The translations under genes and the position numbers were made by a program. A stretch of 64,000 bases of DNA, taken from assembly GCA_026129865.1 (NCBI GenBank), contig JAHCHG010000005.1, positions 62,001-126,000 on the forward strand, in the 5' to 3' direction. This DNA comes from Pyrinomonadaceae bacterium. GTDB lineage: Bacteria > Acidobacteriota > Blastocatellia > Pyrinomonadales > Pyrinomonadaceae. The notes beneath the pieces are model-generated. The model searched no databases. It was given only the letters and a program-made list of their open reading frames with translations, and was not told the origin of the DNA. Below are positions 1 through 8,842 of this stretch, in pieces. How positions within the stretch are numbered: position 1 is the first letter of the stretch; each line of letters starts with the position of its first letter.

Positions 1-9
1 GAGTTTGAA

Positions 10-384
10 ATGAAGATAAGTTTAAAAAATTTAATGGCGATCTTATTCGTCTTTGGCGTGATGGCAATTTCCGCCCGGCAGGCATCAGCACAGGGAGCGC
101 AGGATTTTGTGCTTGTTAACAAAACCGGTGTCGAGATCTACGCGCTCTATGTTACCCCGCATAATGCCGACGATTGGGGCGACGATATTCTCGGCGTTGA
201 CACGCTCTTATCAGATGAATCTGCGGACATAACTTTTTCCAGAAAAGAACGCGCCAAGCTATGGGACCTGCGCATTGAGGACGAAGAAGGCAACTTTATC
301 GAATGGGAACGCCTGAACCTTTTAGAAATTTCGCAAGTCACTCTTTATTACAAGAACGGCAAGGCGACCGCGATCGTTGAGTAA
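10..384 (+). CDS. Small secreted protein of unknown function
   Basis: A 124-residue protein with a clean Sec signal peptide: basic start, hydrophobic stretch at about residues 8-20 and an AxA-type cleavage site near residues 26-28. The mature part of about 96 residues is acidic and beta-rich, with recognisable segments FVLVNKTG near its start and WGDDILG in the middle, as in small exported beta-sandwich proteins of Acidobacteriota and cyanobacteria that have no assigned role. There is no lipobox and no TM segment after the signal. The start codon is 9 bases from the window edge, so its promoter is not visible. Family likeness is from memory; no function is claimed. Confidence 0.75.
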   Translation: MKISLKNLMAILFVFGVMAISARQASAQGAQDFVLVNKTGVEIYALYVTPHNADDWGDDILGVDTLLSDESADITFSRKERAKLWDLRIEDEEGNFIEWERLNLLEISQVTLYYKNGKATAIVE

Positions 385-478
385 TTTAATGCAAATTCGG
401 CAGCTTGATCGCCAGATTAAGCTGCTGATCAGCAAGTACAAAAGAAACTTTAAAAAAATCAAAAACAGGAGAAAATTT

Positions 479-1174
479 ATGATCAAAACCCTTTTAGCGC
501 TGACCGCTTTTTCAATGGTCGTAATGACGGGCTGCACGGCGTCTTTTTCGACCGGCAACGATGCGAATTCCGGAAACGCGACCAGCGCTTCAAACAAGAA
601 TTCGAACAAACCCGCTTCCAACACAGAAACCGCAAAAGATGACGGAAAATCGAAACCGGCTTTGAAAAACGAAAAGAAACCGGAAGGCACGGCGAAAACC
701 GCTAAAAAAGACAATCCGGTCCCGGAAAACTGGATATATGTTTACGACGAAGCTAAGGGCTACGGCTTTTACGTTCCGGACGGAACCACCGGTGCTTCGG
801 AAACCGTGGACGGCGTTGATACTTTCGTCGGCTCGACACCGTCGCCGTCCGAGATCGCAATAGTTGTCATTGCGTTCAAAGATAAAGAAATGACGAAAGA
901 CGACCTGCTCGATGTCGCGGTGAAATTCCTTGAGCAAATGGGTGAAAAGGTCACGCCGGGAGATCTTACCGCGGAAAGCGACGAATATGCCGTTGCCGAA
1001 GCCACAACGACTTCGCAGGACGGCACAAAAGGCAAAGCTAAAATTCTGGTCGGCACCGACATAACGGATAATTATGTAATGCTGCTCGGCACGGAAGAAT
1101 CGAAATTTGCCGCTAACGAAAAGATCATCGACGAGATCTGGGGCAGTTTTGAAATGTGGAGCCAGGCAAATTAG
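479..1174 (+). CDS. Putative lipoprotein of unknown function
   Basis: I chose the ATG at 479 because an AGGAG-like site lies just upstream and the protein then opens with a lipoprotein signal: MIKTLLALTAF, a hydrophobic run, and the lipobox VMTGC (Cys18). The frame is open back to 377, but that extension is highly basic and would bury the signal. Residues about 20-75 form a low-complexity Asn/Ser/Lys-rich linker, followed by a globular domain of about 150 residues with a YDEAKGYGFYVPDG motif. Other Blastocatellia lipoproteins have similar layouts; no enzyme motif is visible. An intrinsic terminator follows at 1194. Confidence 0.75.
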   Translation: MIKTLLALTAFSMVVMTGCTASFSTGNDANSGNATSASNKNSNKPASNTETAKDDGKSKPALKNEKKPEGTAKTAKKDNPVPENWIYVYDEAKGYGFYVPDGTTGASETVDGVDTFVGSTPSPSEIAIVVIAFKDKEMTKDDLLDVAVKFLEQMGEKVTPGDLTAESDEYAVAEATTTSQDGTKGKAKILVGTDITDNYVMLLGTEESKFAANEKIIDEIWGSFEMWSQAN

Positions 1175-1193
1175 CAAAAACATTCCCAAATTC

Positions 1194-1241
1194 GATGCGG
1201 TCTTATTTGTCCTTTCGACAAAGACGATCGCATCTTTTTTT
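1194..1241 (+). terminator. Intrinsic terminator after the lipoprotein gene
   Basis: GATGCG with GTCTT pairs with AAGAC and CGCATC across a loop, and seven T residues follow directly. It lies 20 bases after the stop codon of the lipoprotein gene. Confidence 0.7.
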
Positions 1242-1364
1242 AGCTCGTAGGCGGAGATTTTTTCCCGAGAAAAGAGGGACGGATTCCTCATGATTCGTTT
1301 AACGGGTACCGTTTGAATCGGATGACCGGCGTTGAGCCAATTCAAAGATCAAATTTAATAAACG

Positions 1365-1476
1365 ATGGGAAAAAGTATGAGCCAAAGCATCGAAAACGGA
1401 AAACGGTTGAACGGAAAGGTCGCAATTATCACCGGCGCTACGGGCGGAATTGGTGAAGCGACCTCGAATGGACAAG
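1365..1476 (+). pseudogene. Short-chain dehydrogenase N-terminal remnant
   Basis: From the ATG at 1365 the frame gives an SDR amino terminus with the Rossmann motif of classical SDRs: LNGKVAIITGATGGIGEAT, including TGxxxGxG. After about 34 residues the homology stops abruptly in mid-domain and the reading frame continues as unrelated sequence for about 35 residues. A working SDR needs about 250 residues and a YxxxK site, so this is a truncated remnant. The break falls at about 1470, where kinase-linker sequence begins in another frame, which points to an illegitimate deletion or joining event. Confidence 0.6.
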
Positions 1477-1761
1477 GAGAAGCGTTATCAAAAGGCGAAA
1501 TATTTACTGCACGACCTCAAAGAAGCCAAGCAAGAATTGGAGACAAAAAGCCGTTTGGAGCGAACTTCGCAACCTGATCTGGAAGAATCGAAAACACAGA
1601 TTCTCAAAGCAGTTGCGGATGAAAATCCTGCCAATATCACAAACGATACTACGAATTCAATCGCTGATCTGCCAAGTTTGAAAGTTGATCCTATAATTAA
1701 TTCCTTGCACGATGACCCACGATCTAATGATTTGCTGAAAAGAATGAATATGCAAGAATAA
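1450..1761 (+). pseudogene. Internally deleted Ser/Thr kinase-TPR protein remnant
   Basis: The reading frame contains KEKRYQKAKYLLHDLK followed by a QELE...ERT segment. That is the stretch just after the kinase domain in Acidobacteriota PknB-type kinases (usual form: KxxxERYQTxKDLLxDLK). It ends in DDPRSNDLLKRMNM, like the C-terminus of kinase-TPR/TolB signalling proteins (usual form: DPRFxxLLRRMGL). The catalytic kinase domain and the several hundred residues normally lying between these two segments are absent. It overlaps the SDR remnant in another frame. A small recruited protein cannot be excluded, but a deletion derivative fits best. Confidence 0.5.
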
Positions 1762-1772
1762 CTTTGAGAAAA

Positions 1773-2012
1773 GACTCAGGCAGAGTGAACTTAATCTTCC
1801 CGGCGGATGATGCTAACGCCGACCGTCAAATTGCGTTGAACGCACTTTTTAGTGAAGCTGCTGAAGATTTCGACAGAATGAGCCGTTGAGTTCCGCCGCA
1901 CAAAACGAAATCCGTTTATGACTGGGATGCCAGTATCGTCCAATTTAACTTATCGCGAATTTATTTGATTCGAATGGGTTTTGATGCGAGCATTGTAAAT
2001 CTTTCAACTTGA
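1773..2012 (+). pseudogene. Decayed coding sequence, family unknown
   Basis: One frame runs from about 1773 to a stop at 2010-2012 with a single internal stop (1887-1889) and protein-like composition. The first part ends NALFSEAAEDFDRMSR; the second includes KSVYDWDASIVQFNLSRIY. There is no start codon or ribosome binding site at its beginning. I do not recognise the family. It follows directly on the kinase remnant, so the whole 1365-2012 stretch reads as a pile of gene fragments. The call rests only on open-frame structure and context. Confidence 0.3.
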
Positions 2013-2197
2013 TCGAATTTTGAGGGAATTATTCGTCGACTAATTTGTCGCTCGGGTTTTTATCTTTCATCAAGTTAAGTATTGAACCGTGGGTAAAGAA
2101 TGCGATAAGTTCAAACGGTCGTTGTTTGATCTGCCTAAATTTGAAAGATTCCTTTTGCGTTTTAGATATTCGATCACCATTTTTGGAGTGCGGCAAT

Positions 2198-2782
2198 ATG
2201 ATTGGAGACGGAGACGAAGAATCGGTTTTTGACCGGCTTTGGGGACATGTGTCGCCGCGGTTCGGCTATTTTGTTCCGCTATGGATCGTTCGGCGACCGG
2301 AGACCTTGTCGATTTTAGATTATCGACCGACATGGTTCATGTTCTTTACAATTACTGGATTTTTGGTTTTCACAATTTTGTTCATTCTTTTTTTGTTTAA
2401 TTTACTAACGGTCGATCCGTTCGTTCTTTGGGGAGTCGGAATTCTTGCCGCGGCATCGCTGATTTTGTCGTTTCGCGGCACGATTCGCGAAGTTTATTTT
2501 TTTGACAAAACGACGGAAAGTTACATGTTCGTCCGGCAATTCATTCACCGCAGAGAGATGATCGAAGGTTCGTTGAGTCAATTTACCGGAGCTCGTGTGA
2601 AAACTTTGACGAATGAAGAAGGTGAATCGTACTGCGTAGTTCTGAACCAGGAAGGAATGTTTCTAACCGGCGTTTCCGAACAAACCCTGCGCGACGAGCT
2701 GCCGATCTTCAATTCGTTTGACCGCGAAGCGCGAATTGCGAACGAGATCTCCGGATTCTTAAGCTCAAAAAAACCTGAATAG
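2198..2782 (+). CDS. Two-TM membrane protein of unknown function
   Basis: The ATG at 2198 follows a GGAG site nine bases upstream. The open frame extends back to 2045, but that part lacks a binding site and looks non-coding. The 194-residue product has a short acidic cytoplasmic start, an R-PETLSILDYR segment, two adjacent TM helices at about residues 45-70 and 76-95, and a soluble C-terminal domain of about 95 residues beginning with REVYFFDKTTESY. The tail looks like a small beta-rich domain of the kind seen in PH-like membrane-associated proteins. No family was recognised. It stands alone between the remnant patch and the kinase gene. Confidence 0.65.
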   Translation: MIGDGDEESVFDRLWGHVSPRFGYFVPLWIVRRPETLSILDYRPTWFMFFTITGFLVFTILFILFLFNLLTVDPFVLWGVGILAAASLILSFRGTIREVYFFDKTTESYMFVRQFIHRREMIEGSLSQFTGARVKTLTNEEGESYCVVLNQEGMFLTGVSEQTLRDELPIFNSFDREARIANEISGFLSSKKPE

Positions 2783-2944
2783 ATTTAGAAAATTCCTGAC
2801 GAACACAAGGCGTTTGTATTTGGGGTTATAATATAGATCGAACTTCTCCGGAAACCACGCTGCCTTTTGAGATACGCGACCGCCGACGATCGTTTCGCGT
2901 AAAATTTTACAAATCGGGGCAAAAAAGATAATTAATTTCATCTT

Positions 2945-2960
2945 CGGCACTCGAGTGCCG
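2945..2960. promoter_or_regulatory. Perfect 16-bp palindrome upstream of kinase gene
   Basis: CGGCACTCGAGTGCCG is a perfect inverted repeat about 90 bases upstream of the kinase start codon. It has no T-run, so a dimeric-protein operator is as likely as an RNA hairpin. A TATAAT sequence at 2827-2832 lies upstream but has no good -35 partner. Confidence 0.35.
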
Positions 2961-3046
2961 CGGTCGGACCGGCGATTCCAATGACGGCGTGATTGCGCGT
3001 GAAAGCGTCCCGCGGTCAAAGTTTTTCCTTTGCTCAACCTTTAACT

Positions 3047-5866
3047 ATGAACTCCGACAATTGGAACAGGATCAATGAGATCTTTGACGCTGCGTCGCGT
3101 CTCGAACCGGAAAGCCGCGCGGAATTTGTGAAGTCCGCCTGCGGAGACGACGCGGAATTGCTAGCCGAGGTTGAATCTCTGCTTAAATACGCGGACGGAT
3201 CAAACTTTTTGGACGATTCGGCGGTTAGCAAAGTGGTTTCCGCAATTTTGAGTTCCGAGAACGACGAAAAGCGGTCGCCGACACAGCTGCAGAGAACGAA
3301 AACGCGGGATCAGATCAAAATAACGAAATCCGATGAGTCGATAAATTTTGTCGCAGGAACCGTTCTGGCGGAACGATATCGAATTCTCGGCTTGCTCGGC
3401 ACAGGCGGAATGGGTGAAGTTTACAAAGCCGAAGATCTAACGCTGGATCAAACCGTTGCGCTTAAATTTCTTCCGGCGAGCCTCGCTAAAAACAAAGATG
3501 CCTTGAAAAGATTTCGCGCAGAAGTGCGAACGGCACGGCAGGTTTCTCACGAAAATGTTTGCCGAGTTTTCGACATCGGTGAAGTTGACGGTAGACAATT
3601 TCTTTCGATGGAATTTATCGACGGAGACGACCTGTCGCAGCTTTTGCGCAGGATCGGAAGATTGCCTTCCGATAAAGCCGTCGAGATAACCAGACAGATC
3701 TGTATGGGTCTGCATGCCATTCACAAAGCCGGAATTTTGCACCGCGATCTGAAGCCGGCGAACATTATTATCGATTCGAAGGGACGAGCAAGAATTACCG
3801 ATTTCGGGATCGCAGGTTTTGAAGCCGATGTTCAGGGGGTCGAAGCGCGCGCCGGAACTCCGGCTTATATGTCGCCCGAACAGATCGCCGGAAAGAACAT
3901 TACGCAGCGCAGCGACATTTATGCGCTCGGTCTTCTCATTTATAAGATATTCACCGGCAAACAAGCGATTCAAGCCGCCTCTTTTGACGAGTTTCTGAGT
4001 TTTCATGAAACGACATCGCCGACGGATCCAACGGAATTCGTCGAAAATCTCGACCCGGCGATCGATGAGCTGATCAGAAATTGCCTGGCGAAAGATCCGG
4101 CTGACAGACCCGGTTCCGTTCTACAGGTTGCCGCGGCGCTTCCCGGCGGAAATCCCATTCAAGTCGCACTCGAAGCCGGCGAAACTCCGAGCCCGGAAAT
4201 GGTCGCAGCTTCGCCGAAAAAAGGTGTTCTGAAACTTCCGGTCGCCGTATCGCTTCTTGTTGCATTCTTCGGATTATTTGCCGCTGCGTTGTATCTTGCA
4301 TCGCAATATCAATATCATGCATTCACACCGCTTCAAAAATCGCCTGAAGTTTTGCGCGAACGGGCGAAAAACATTCTCTCAAGCGCCGGATACTCGGAAG
4401 CTCCGAACGATTCCGTAGATAGTTTCGGATATGAAGATTATTTCGTTCGTTTCGCGCGAAAGAACGACGACCGCTCGGTTTACGATTTTGAAAAATTGAG
4501 AAGCGGACAGCCGTTCGTCGTGTATTTTTGGTACCGGCAAAGCGCTGACCGTTTAATGCCGTTCTCGATAATCCGAAACGTTGTAACGGAATTTGATCCG
4601 CCGTTGAACGACCCGGCAAGCGAATACGTAAAGCTCGACACCCGTGGACGACTTGTGAAACTGGTCGCCGTTCCGCCGCAGATCAAACCGCAGATGACGA
4701 GCGGCGAAACAAGCTGGGAAGCATTATTTGACCAAGCAGGACTCAGCTTGGATCGATTTTCCGAAGCACAAGTCCAGGTTTCACCGCCGGTTTACGCCGA
4801 TCAACAAGGCGCCTGGCAAGGTACTTTGGCGGATTTTGACGATATTCCGACCCGAATTGAAGCCGCATCGGCAAACGGAAAACCGGTATATTTCGAGGTT
4901 TTCACGCCGTGGCAGGATGAGCGGATCAAAAACGACCGTCCGCGCGAAAGTGCGCTTCAAATTCGCGAAATAGTTCTTTTCCTTTTCAATTTTCTCGCCT
5001 TTTTCGGCGCGATCGTGATCAGCTATATGAATTTAAAAGCCGGTCGCGGCGACCTTAATGGGGCGGCAAAGCTTTCAGTTTTTTTCTTTGTTTTGATCTT
5101 GATCCACCGGCTGATCTCTTATGATTACGATTCTCTTTTAAATCACTGGCTGACCGTATTTTTTATAATCTGCGGACAAACGGTAATTCTTTTTCTGCTG
5201 TATGTGGCGATCGAACCGTTTGTGCGCCGTTGGTGGACAGAGATCCTCATATCCTGGAACCGGCTTCTCGCCGGCGATTTTACAAATCCTCTGATCGGAC
5301 GCGACATTCTGGTTGGCGGGGTTTTAGGATGTGTACTTGTCCTTTCCGAGTATTTTGGCGGATTTCTAAGAGATTTCATTGCATCCCGCCCGTCAACGAT
5401 CATTTCGTTTCAAACCGGAACGCTTAACGGAACACAGGGAGTCGCCACAACACTTTTGCTTTCTGTTTTGATCGCTATTATCAGGGCGCTGCTGATCTTG
5501 ATGATGTCAGTAATACTTTATCTTGTCTTCAAACGTAAATGGCTCGCGACGCTGGGTGTCGGGTTGTTCGCGGTCGGAATGTTCGGCTTTCAGCAAATAC
5601 CTTCGAGAGGCTGGCTGTACATAGTGTTTCTGCTTTTTGTTTATGTTCCGGTCGTCTTTTTGTTCCTCCGCTTTGGTTTAGTGACGATCATTACAAGTCT
5701 TGCGTGTTATGAAATTCTAAATATCGCCATTACGTTCGACGCTTCGCGGTTTTACTTTTCAAACACGATAATCGTCGCCGCCATCGGTCTGTCGATCGCA
5801 CTTTACGCTTTCTATATATCTATTGGCGATCAGAAGGTTTTTGAGGGAAGTATTTTAAAGGAATAA
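3047..5866 (+). CDS. Membrane Ser/Thr protein kinase with large C-terminal membrane domain
   Basis: A Hanks-type kinase of 939 residues, starting at the ATG before NSDNWNRINEIF. Residues 1-60 are the W-RI-EIF...EVESLL region that precedes the kinase domain in many Acidobacteriota kinases. The kinase domain (about 110-370) has the glycine loop GTGGMGEVY at 118, lysine 140 in VALK, HRDLKPAN with catalytic Asp234, DFG with Asp252, and SPEQ, so all catalytic residues are present. A TM helix at about 395-420 leads to an extracytoplasmic region of about 220 residues. From about 640 to the end there are many hydrophobic helices. It probably phosphorylates cytoplasmic targets in response to an envelope signal; the signal is unknown. 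Confidence 0.9.
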   Translation: MNSDNWNRINEIFDAASRLEPESRAEFVKSACGDDAELLAEVESLLKYADGSNFLDDSAVSKVVSAILSSENDEKRSPTQLQRTKTRDQIKITKSDESINFVAGTVLAERYRILGLLGTGGMGEVYKAEDLTLDQTVALKFLPASLAKNKDALKRFRAEVRTARQVSHENVCRVFDIGEVDGRQFLSMEFIDGDDLSQLLRRIGRLPSDKAVEITRQICMGLHAIHKAGILHRDLKPANIIIDSKGRARITDFGIAGFEADVQGVEARAGTPAYMSPEQIAGKNITQRSDIYALGLLIYKIFTGKQAIQAASFDEFLSFHETTSPTDPTEFVENLDPAIDELIRNCLAKDPADRPGSVLQVAAALPGGNPIQVALEAGETPSPEMVAASPKKGVLKLPVAVSLLVAFFGLFAAALYLASQYQYHAFTPLQKSPEVLRERAKNILSSAGYSEAPNDSVDSFGYEDYFVRFARKNDDRSVYDFEKLRSGQPFVVYFWYRQSADRLMPFSIIRNVVTEFDPPLNDPASEYVKLDTRGRLVKLVAVPPQIKPQMTSGETSWEALFDQAGLSLDRFSEAQVQVSPPVYADQQGAWQGTLADFDDIPTRIEAASANGKPVYFEVFTPWQDERIKNDRPRESALQIREIVLFLFNFLAFFGAIVISYMNLKAGRGDLNGAAKLSVFFFVLILIHRLISYDYDSLLNHWLTVFFIICGQTVILFLLYVAIEPFVRRWWTEILISWNRLLAGDFTNPLIGRDILVGGVLGCVLVLSEYFGGFLRDFIASRPSTIISFQTGTLNGTQGVATTLLLSVLIAIIRALLILMMSVILYLVFKRKWLATLGVGLFAVGMFGFQQIPSRGWLYIVFLLFVYVPVVFLFLRFGLVTIITSLACYEILNIAITFDASRFYFSNTIIVAAIGLSIALYAFYISIGDQKVFEGSILKE

Positions 5867-6018
5867 GGATCTAATGGTTCGTTACCGCTGTTTTGCGACT
5901 TACCTGTCAATAGCGAATTTTAAAATTCTGGTTTTAACTAAGTAACTTTTTTCCCGCAGAATGACAGTTTTTGCCGAGGTTTGTCGTTTAACGCAAATAG
6001 AGGAATAAAACCAAAATT

Positions 6019-7098
6019 ATGAACGATTTACTATCTGTTCTATCTGTAATAGCTCTTTTTGCGTCAATTGGTTTTTCGCAATCCAAAACAACTTGCCAAT
6101 CTGCTGTTTTTCCAAACCTAATATTTAGCGAATCGCAAGTTTTTCCAAAGGACGGAACGCTTAAACATCCCGAGGATGGAAGAGCTTTGCCGGACGGACG
6201 GATCATTGTCGGGGACGAAGGATCTGGGCTGCGAATTATCGAAACGGACGGAAAGAGCAGTGCTTTCGGGAAATTTAAAGAACTCGGCTGGGTTCACGAT
6301 CCGCCAAAAACGACTGCCGGTCCGAACGGTGTTTTCATGGAAAATGACGGACGTCATTTGCTTTTAGCCGATGTCTACGCGGGAACGATTTACCGAATCG
6401 ACACAAAAACCGAGGCGACAAAGCTTATCTACAAACATCCTTTTGGAATCAACAGCCTCGTTCGCGACAGCAACGGGACGATCTGGTTTACGCAATCGGC
6501 ACGAAATGTTCAGGAAAAAGGCGCCGGCGATCTGTTTGCTGCGGTTAATATTCCGGTTAATTCCGGTGCGGTCTTTTATTTGAACGGTTCTGGCGATGAA
6601 TTCGAATCTACGGGGGTCGAAGCGGCTGGAAACATTTATTTTGCCAATGGGATCGCGCTTGATGCTGAGGAAAAATATCTGTACGTCGCCGAAACGATGA
6701 TGGATCGAGTATTACGTTTTAAAATAGACACCGCGAAAAATACTCTGACAAAGCGGGAAACATATCAATCTGTCTTCGTGCCGGATAATCTCGCTTTTGA
6801 TAAAGCCGGAAATCTCTTGATAGCTTCGCCCGGCAGCAATAAAGTCTTTGCAGTTGATAAAAAATGCCGGAGCCTTCACACGATATTTTCCGCTCCGTCC
6901 GAGAGTAACTCAAAGGCTGCGGACGAATGGATGACGCGAAGCCGCCTTGGCAAACCTCTGCTCGAATTATTTACGCCTGACTTATGGAAACCGCTTCCCG
7001 GCGGACTGACCGGAATGTTCTGGTCGCAGGATTTTAAGACTTTGTACGTTACCGGACTCGGAAATGCAATTTTAAAAGTGGAGATAGCACAAAATTAG
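6019..7098 (+). CDS. Secreted SMP-30/strictosidine-synthase-like beta-propeller protein
   Basis: 359 residues with a signal peptide (hydrophobic 5-18, cleavage near FSQS). The body shows repeated propeller blades with motifs typical of the SMP-30/gluconolactonase/LRE and strictosidine-synthase-like superfamily: EDGRALPDGRIIVGDEGSG, PNGVF, GTIWFT, FANGIALD, and YVAETMMDRVLRF. Enzymes of this fold bind a divalent metal in the central channel and hydrolyse lactones or related esters, but many exported members are unassigned. It is probably periplasmic. It sits 23 bases upstream of the ABM monooxygenase gene and may share its transcript. The superfamily is fairly sure, the substrate is not. Confidence 0.8.
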   Translation: MNDLLSVLSVIALFASIGFSQSKTTCQSAVFPNLIFSESQVFPKDGTLKHPEDGRALPDGRIIVGDEGSGLRIIETDGKSSAFGKFKELGWVHDPPKTTAGPNGVFMENDGRHLLLADVYAGTIYRIDTKTEATKLIYKHPFGINSLVRDSNGTIWFTQSARNVQEKGAGDLFAAVNIPVNSGAVFYLNGSGDEFESTGVEAAGNIYFANGIALDAEEKYLYVAETMMDRVLRFKIDTAKNTLTKRETYQSVFVPDNLAFDKAGNLLIASPGSNKVFAVDKKCRSLHTIFSAPSESNSKAADEWMTRSRLGKPLLELFTPDLWKPLPGGLTGMFWSQDFKTLYVTGLGNAILKVEIAQN

Positions 7099-7121
7099 GA
7101 AAAATAGAGGAGAAAAATAAA

Positions 7122-7424
7122 ATGAACGATGAAAAGATAGTGTTGATCGCGCGGCTCAAGGTGAAAGACGACAAGGTTGAAGAATTGAAATCTGCGGCGT
7201 TAAAAATTGTCCGGGATTCGCGCGACGAAGAAGGAAATTTGAACTACGATGTTCATCAATCGATCGAAGACGAAACGGTATTTTTCTGGCATGAAACCTG
7301 GAAAAACAGAGCCGCGATAGACGAGCATTTTTCAACTCCGTTCTTTCAGGAATTCTTTCAAGTCGTCAGTGGTATTGCGGCTGAACCGCCGCAAATAAAT
7401 CTGACGAAAAAGTTAACCGATTAG
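7122..7424 (+). CDS. ABM-domain quinol monooxygenase-like protein
   Basis: 100 residues covering exactly one antibiotic-biosynthesis-monooxygenase (ABM, YgiN-like) ferredoxin-like domain. Seen are the opening strand IVLIARLKVKDDKVEELK, the central NLNYDVHQSIEDE, and FFWHETWKNRAAIDEHFSTP, which is the hallmark E-W-x-x-x-A-xx-H-xx-x-F region. Such small cofactor-free enzymes act as dimers on quinols or similar aromatics. A purine-rich AGAGGAG site precedes the ATG. The gene follows the propeller gene with a short gap. The substrate cannot be read from sequence. Confidence 0.85.
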   Translation: MNDEKIVLIARLKVKDDKVEELKSAALKIVRDSRDEEGNLNYDVHQSIEDETVFFWHETWKNRAAIDEHFSTPFFQEFFQVVSGIAAEPPQINLTKKLTD

Positions 7425-7480
7425 GAAAAATCTCGCCGATAGCAAAGGTCGATAGAAATAAAACTCCGCTTTTCGTATAT

Positions 7481-7677
7481 AGTTACGGCTTCAGCCGTGC
7501 CAGTTCAGAGTTACGGCTTCAGCCGTGCAAGTTCAGAGTTACGGCTTTAGCCGTGCAAGTTCAGAGTTACGGCTTTAGCCGTGAGAACCCTGCGCATCGT
7601 GATATCTCGTACTGGAAGATTGTTCGTTTGAAGGCGAACTTTTTCACGGCTGAAGCCGTAACTCTGAACTGGCACGG
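7481..7677. repeat. 28-bp palindromic repeat array with an inverted copy
   Basis: Four contiguous units start at 7481, 7509, 7537 and 7565 (the last partial), each built on AGTTACGGCTTCAGCCGTGC plus AAGTTCAG with one or two substitutions. The core ACGGC-TTCA-GCCGT is itself a hairpin. A fifth copy lies in opposite orientation at 7645-7677, so the array can also fold back on itself. It fills the gap between two convergent genes and could end transcription from both sides. There are no spacers, so this is not CRISPR. Confidence 0.85.
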
Positions 7678-7699
7678 TTGAAGGCGAAACTTTGACTTT

Positions 7700-8794
7700 T
7701 TAGCGCGAAAGTCGCACATCGATGGGTGTTGAATTATTAGATTCGCGCGCTGCGTCGAGGATCTTCTGGACTTGCAGACCGTCTTCGAAAGTCGCCGCGT
7801 TTTTGACAAATTTCTCTCCCGAAACGATCGCGTCGATTATTTCTCTGGAAAAATTAATGAAGCCGAGCGACCAGCCGGTTTCCTGCATTCCCTCAAAGAC
7901 CTCGCCTCTTTCGACATCGATCTTTTTCCATTCGTTTTCCCTGATGTCTGCAAAAAAGATCTCTCCCTGATCTTCAATGCGCAGCGCGCCTTTCGAACCG
8001 AAAAATTCGACCGCGTTCCGGTAATTTCCCGCTTCTACCATCGATAAAGAAACGAGTCCGGTCGCATTTTCGACAAGTTCGGAATCTTCAAAATCTAAGA
8101 TCATTAGAACTTCATCGTCCGAAGTAACCTCGCGAATTTTCCCAGTCCTGCGATCAAGCCGTTCCGGCACGTTCGTTTTCAGCCGGCAGTAAACCCCTGA
8201 GATCTCGGTACCGAGAAACCACCGAAAAGAATCGACGACATGAGATCCGATAGCGCCGAGCGCGCCGCCGCCGCTTTTTTCGTCCGACCACCAATTCCAT
8301 GGAAGACCTGGATTTCCGCGCGAAGCGTTGCTGAAAAAATATTTGGCGCTGCGAACCTGACCGATCTTTCCGTCTCTCAACAATTCATACGCCTTCCGGC
8401 GACCGTTTACGAATCTAAGTTCGTGGTCGATCAATGCAAGGACGCCTTTTTCCGCAGCAAACTTGGTCATTTCAGCCGCTTCGGCGGAATTCATCGCCAT
8501 CGGCTTTTCGCACAAAACATGCTTTCCCCGTTCTATCGCGCGCATCGCCATTTCGAAATGCGTATCGGGCGGAGTTGTTATGCAGACAAGATCGACATCT
8601 TCGCGGTCGACGGTTTCGCGCCAATCTACGGTGAAATGACCGATATTAAAGTCGTCTGCCGCGCTTTCGGCGTTTTCCAGATGACCGCTCGCGATCGAAA
8701 CTATCTTTGCCTCCGGGATCTCACGAAAAGCCGGAATCTGTGTCTTTCGCGCAAAACCGGTTCCGATAATTCCAATTTTAATTTTTGTATCCAT
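7700..8794 (-). CDS. Gfo/Idh/MocA-family NAD(P)-dependent oxidoreductase
   Basis: 364 residues. The Rossmann start is KIKIGIIGTGFARKTQIPAF, and the family signature EKPMAMN lies at about residues 95-101; the lysine is the conserved catalytic one. The C-terminal alpha/beta domain contains GGGALGAIGSHVVDSFRWF with the usual histidine. Members oxidise or reduce sugars, inositols or related polyols with NAD(P). The gene stands alone, convergent with the ABM gene across the repeat array. A paralogue with the same layout lies in the glycan locus at 28732. Family assignment is secure, substrate unknown. Confidence 0.92.
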   Translation of the reverse strand: MDTKIKIGIIGTGFARKTQIPAFREIPEAKIVSIASGHLENAESAADDFNIGHFTVDWRETVDREDVDLVCITTPPDTHFEMAMRAIERGKHVLCEKPMAMNSAEAAEMTKFAAEKGVLALIDHELRFVNGRRKAYELLRDGKIGQVRSAKYFFSNASRGNPGLPWNWWSDEKSGGGALGAIGSHVVDSFRWFLGTEISGVYCRLKTNVPERLDRRTGKIREVTSDDEVLMILDFEDSELVENATGLVSLSMVEAGNYRNAVEFFGSKGALRIEDQGEIFFADIRENEWKKIDVERGEVFEGMQETGWSLGFINFSREIIDAIVSGEKFVKNAATFEDGLQVQKILDAARESNNSTPIDVRLSR

Positions 8795-8842
8795 TCAAAA
8801 AGTTAATCATGATTTCAGTTCAATTAACAAAAGTCCGCGCAC

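Noticed and set aside
590-1345. Long minus-strand open frame of 251 codons
   Set aside because: It covers most of the lipoprotein gene in the opposite direction, its product is not protein-like in composition, and it would include the terminator hairpin at 1194-1241.
2765-3037. Minus-strand open frame of 90 codons between the two-TM protein and the kinase
   Set aside because: No ribosome binding site, rare composition (many aromatic and basic residues), and it overlaps the end of the neighbouring gene. It could be a remnant but has nothing recognisable.
7481-7677. Possible CRISPR array
   Set aside because: The 28-bp units are directly adjacent with no spacers, one copy is inverted, and no cas gene is present.
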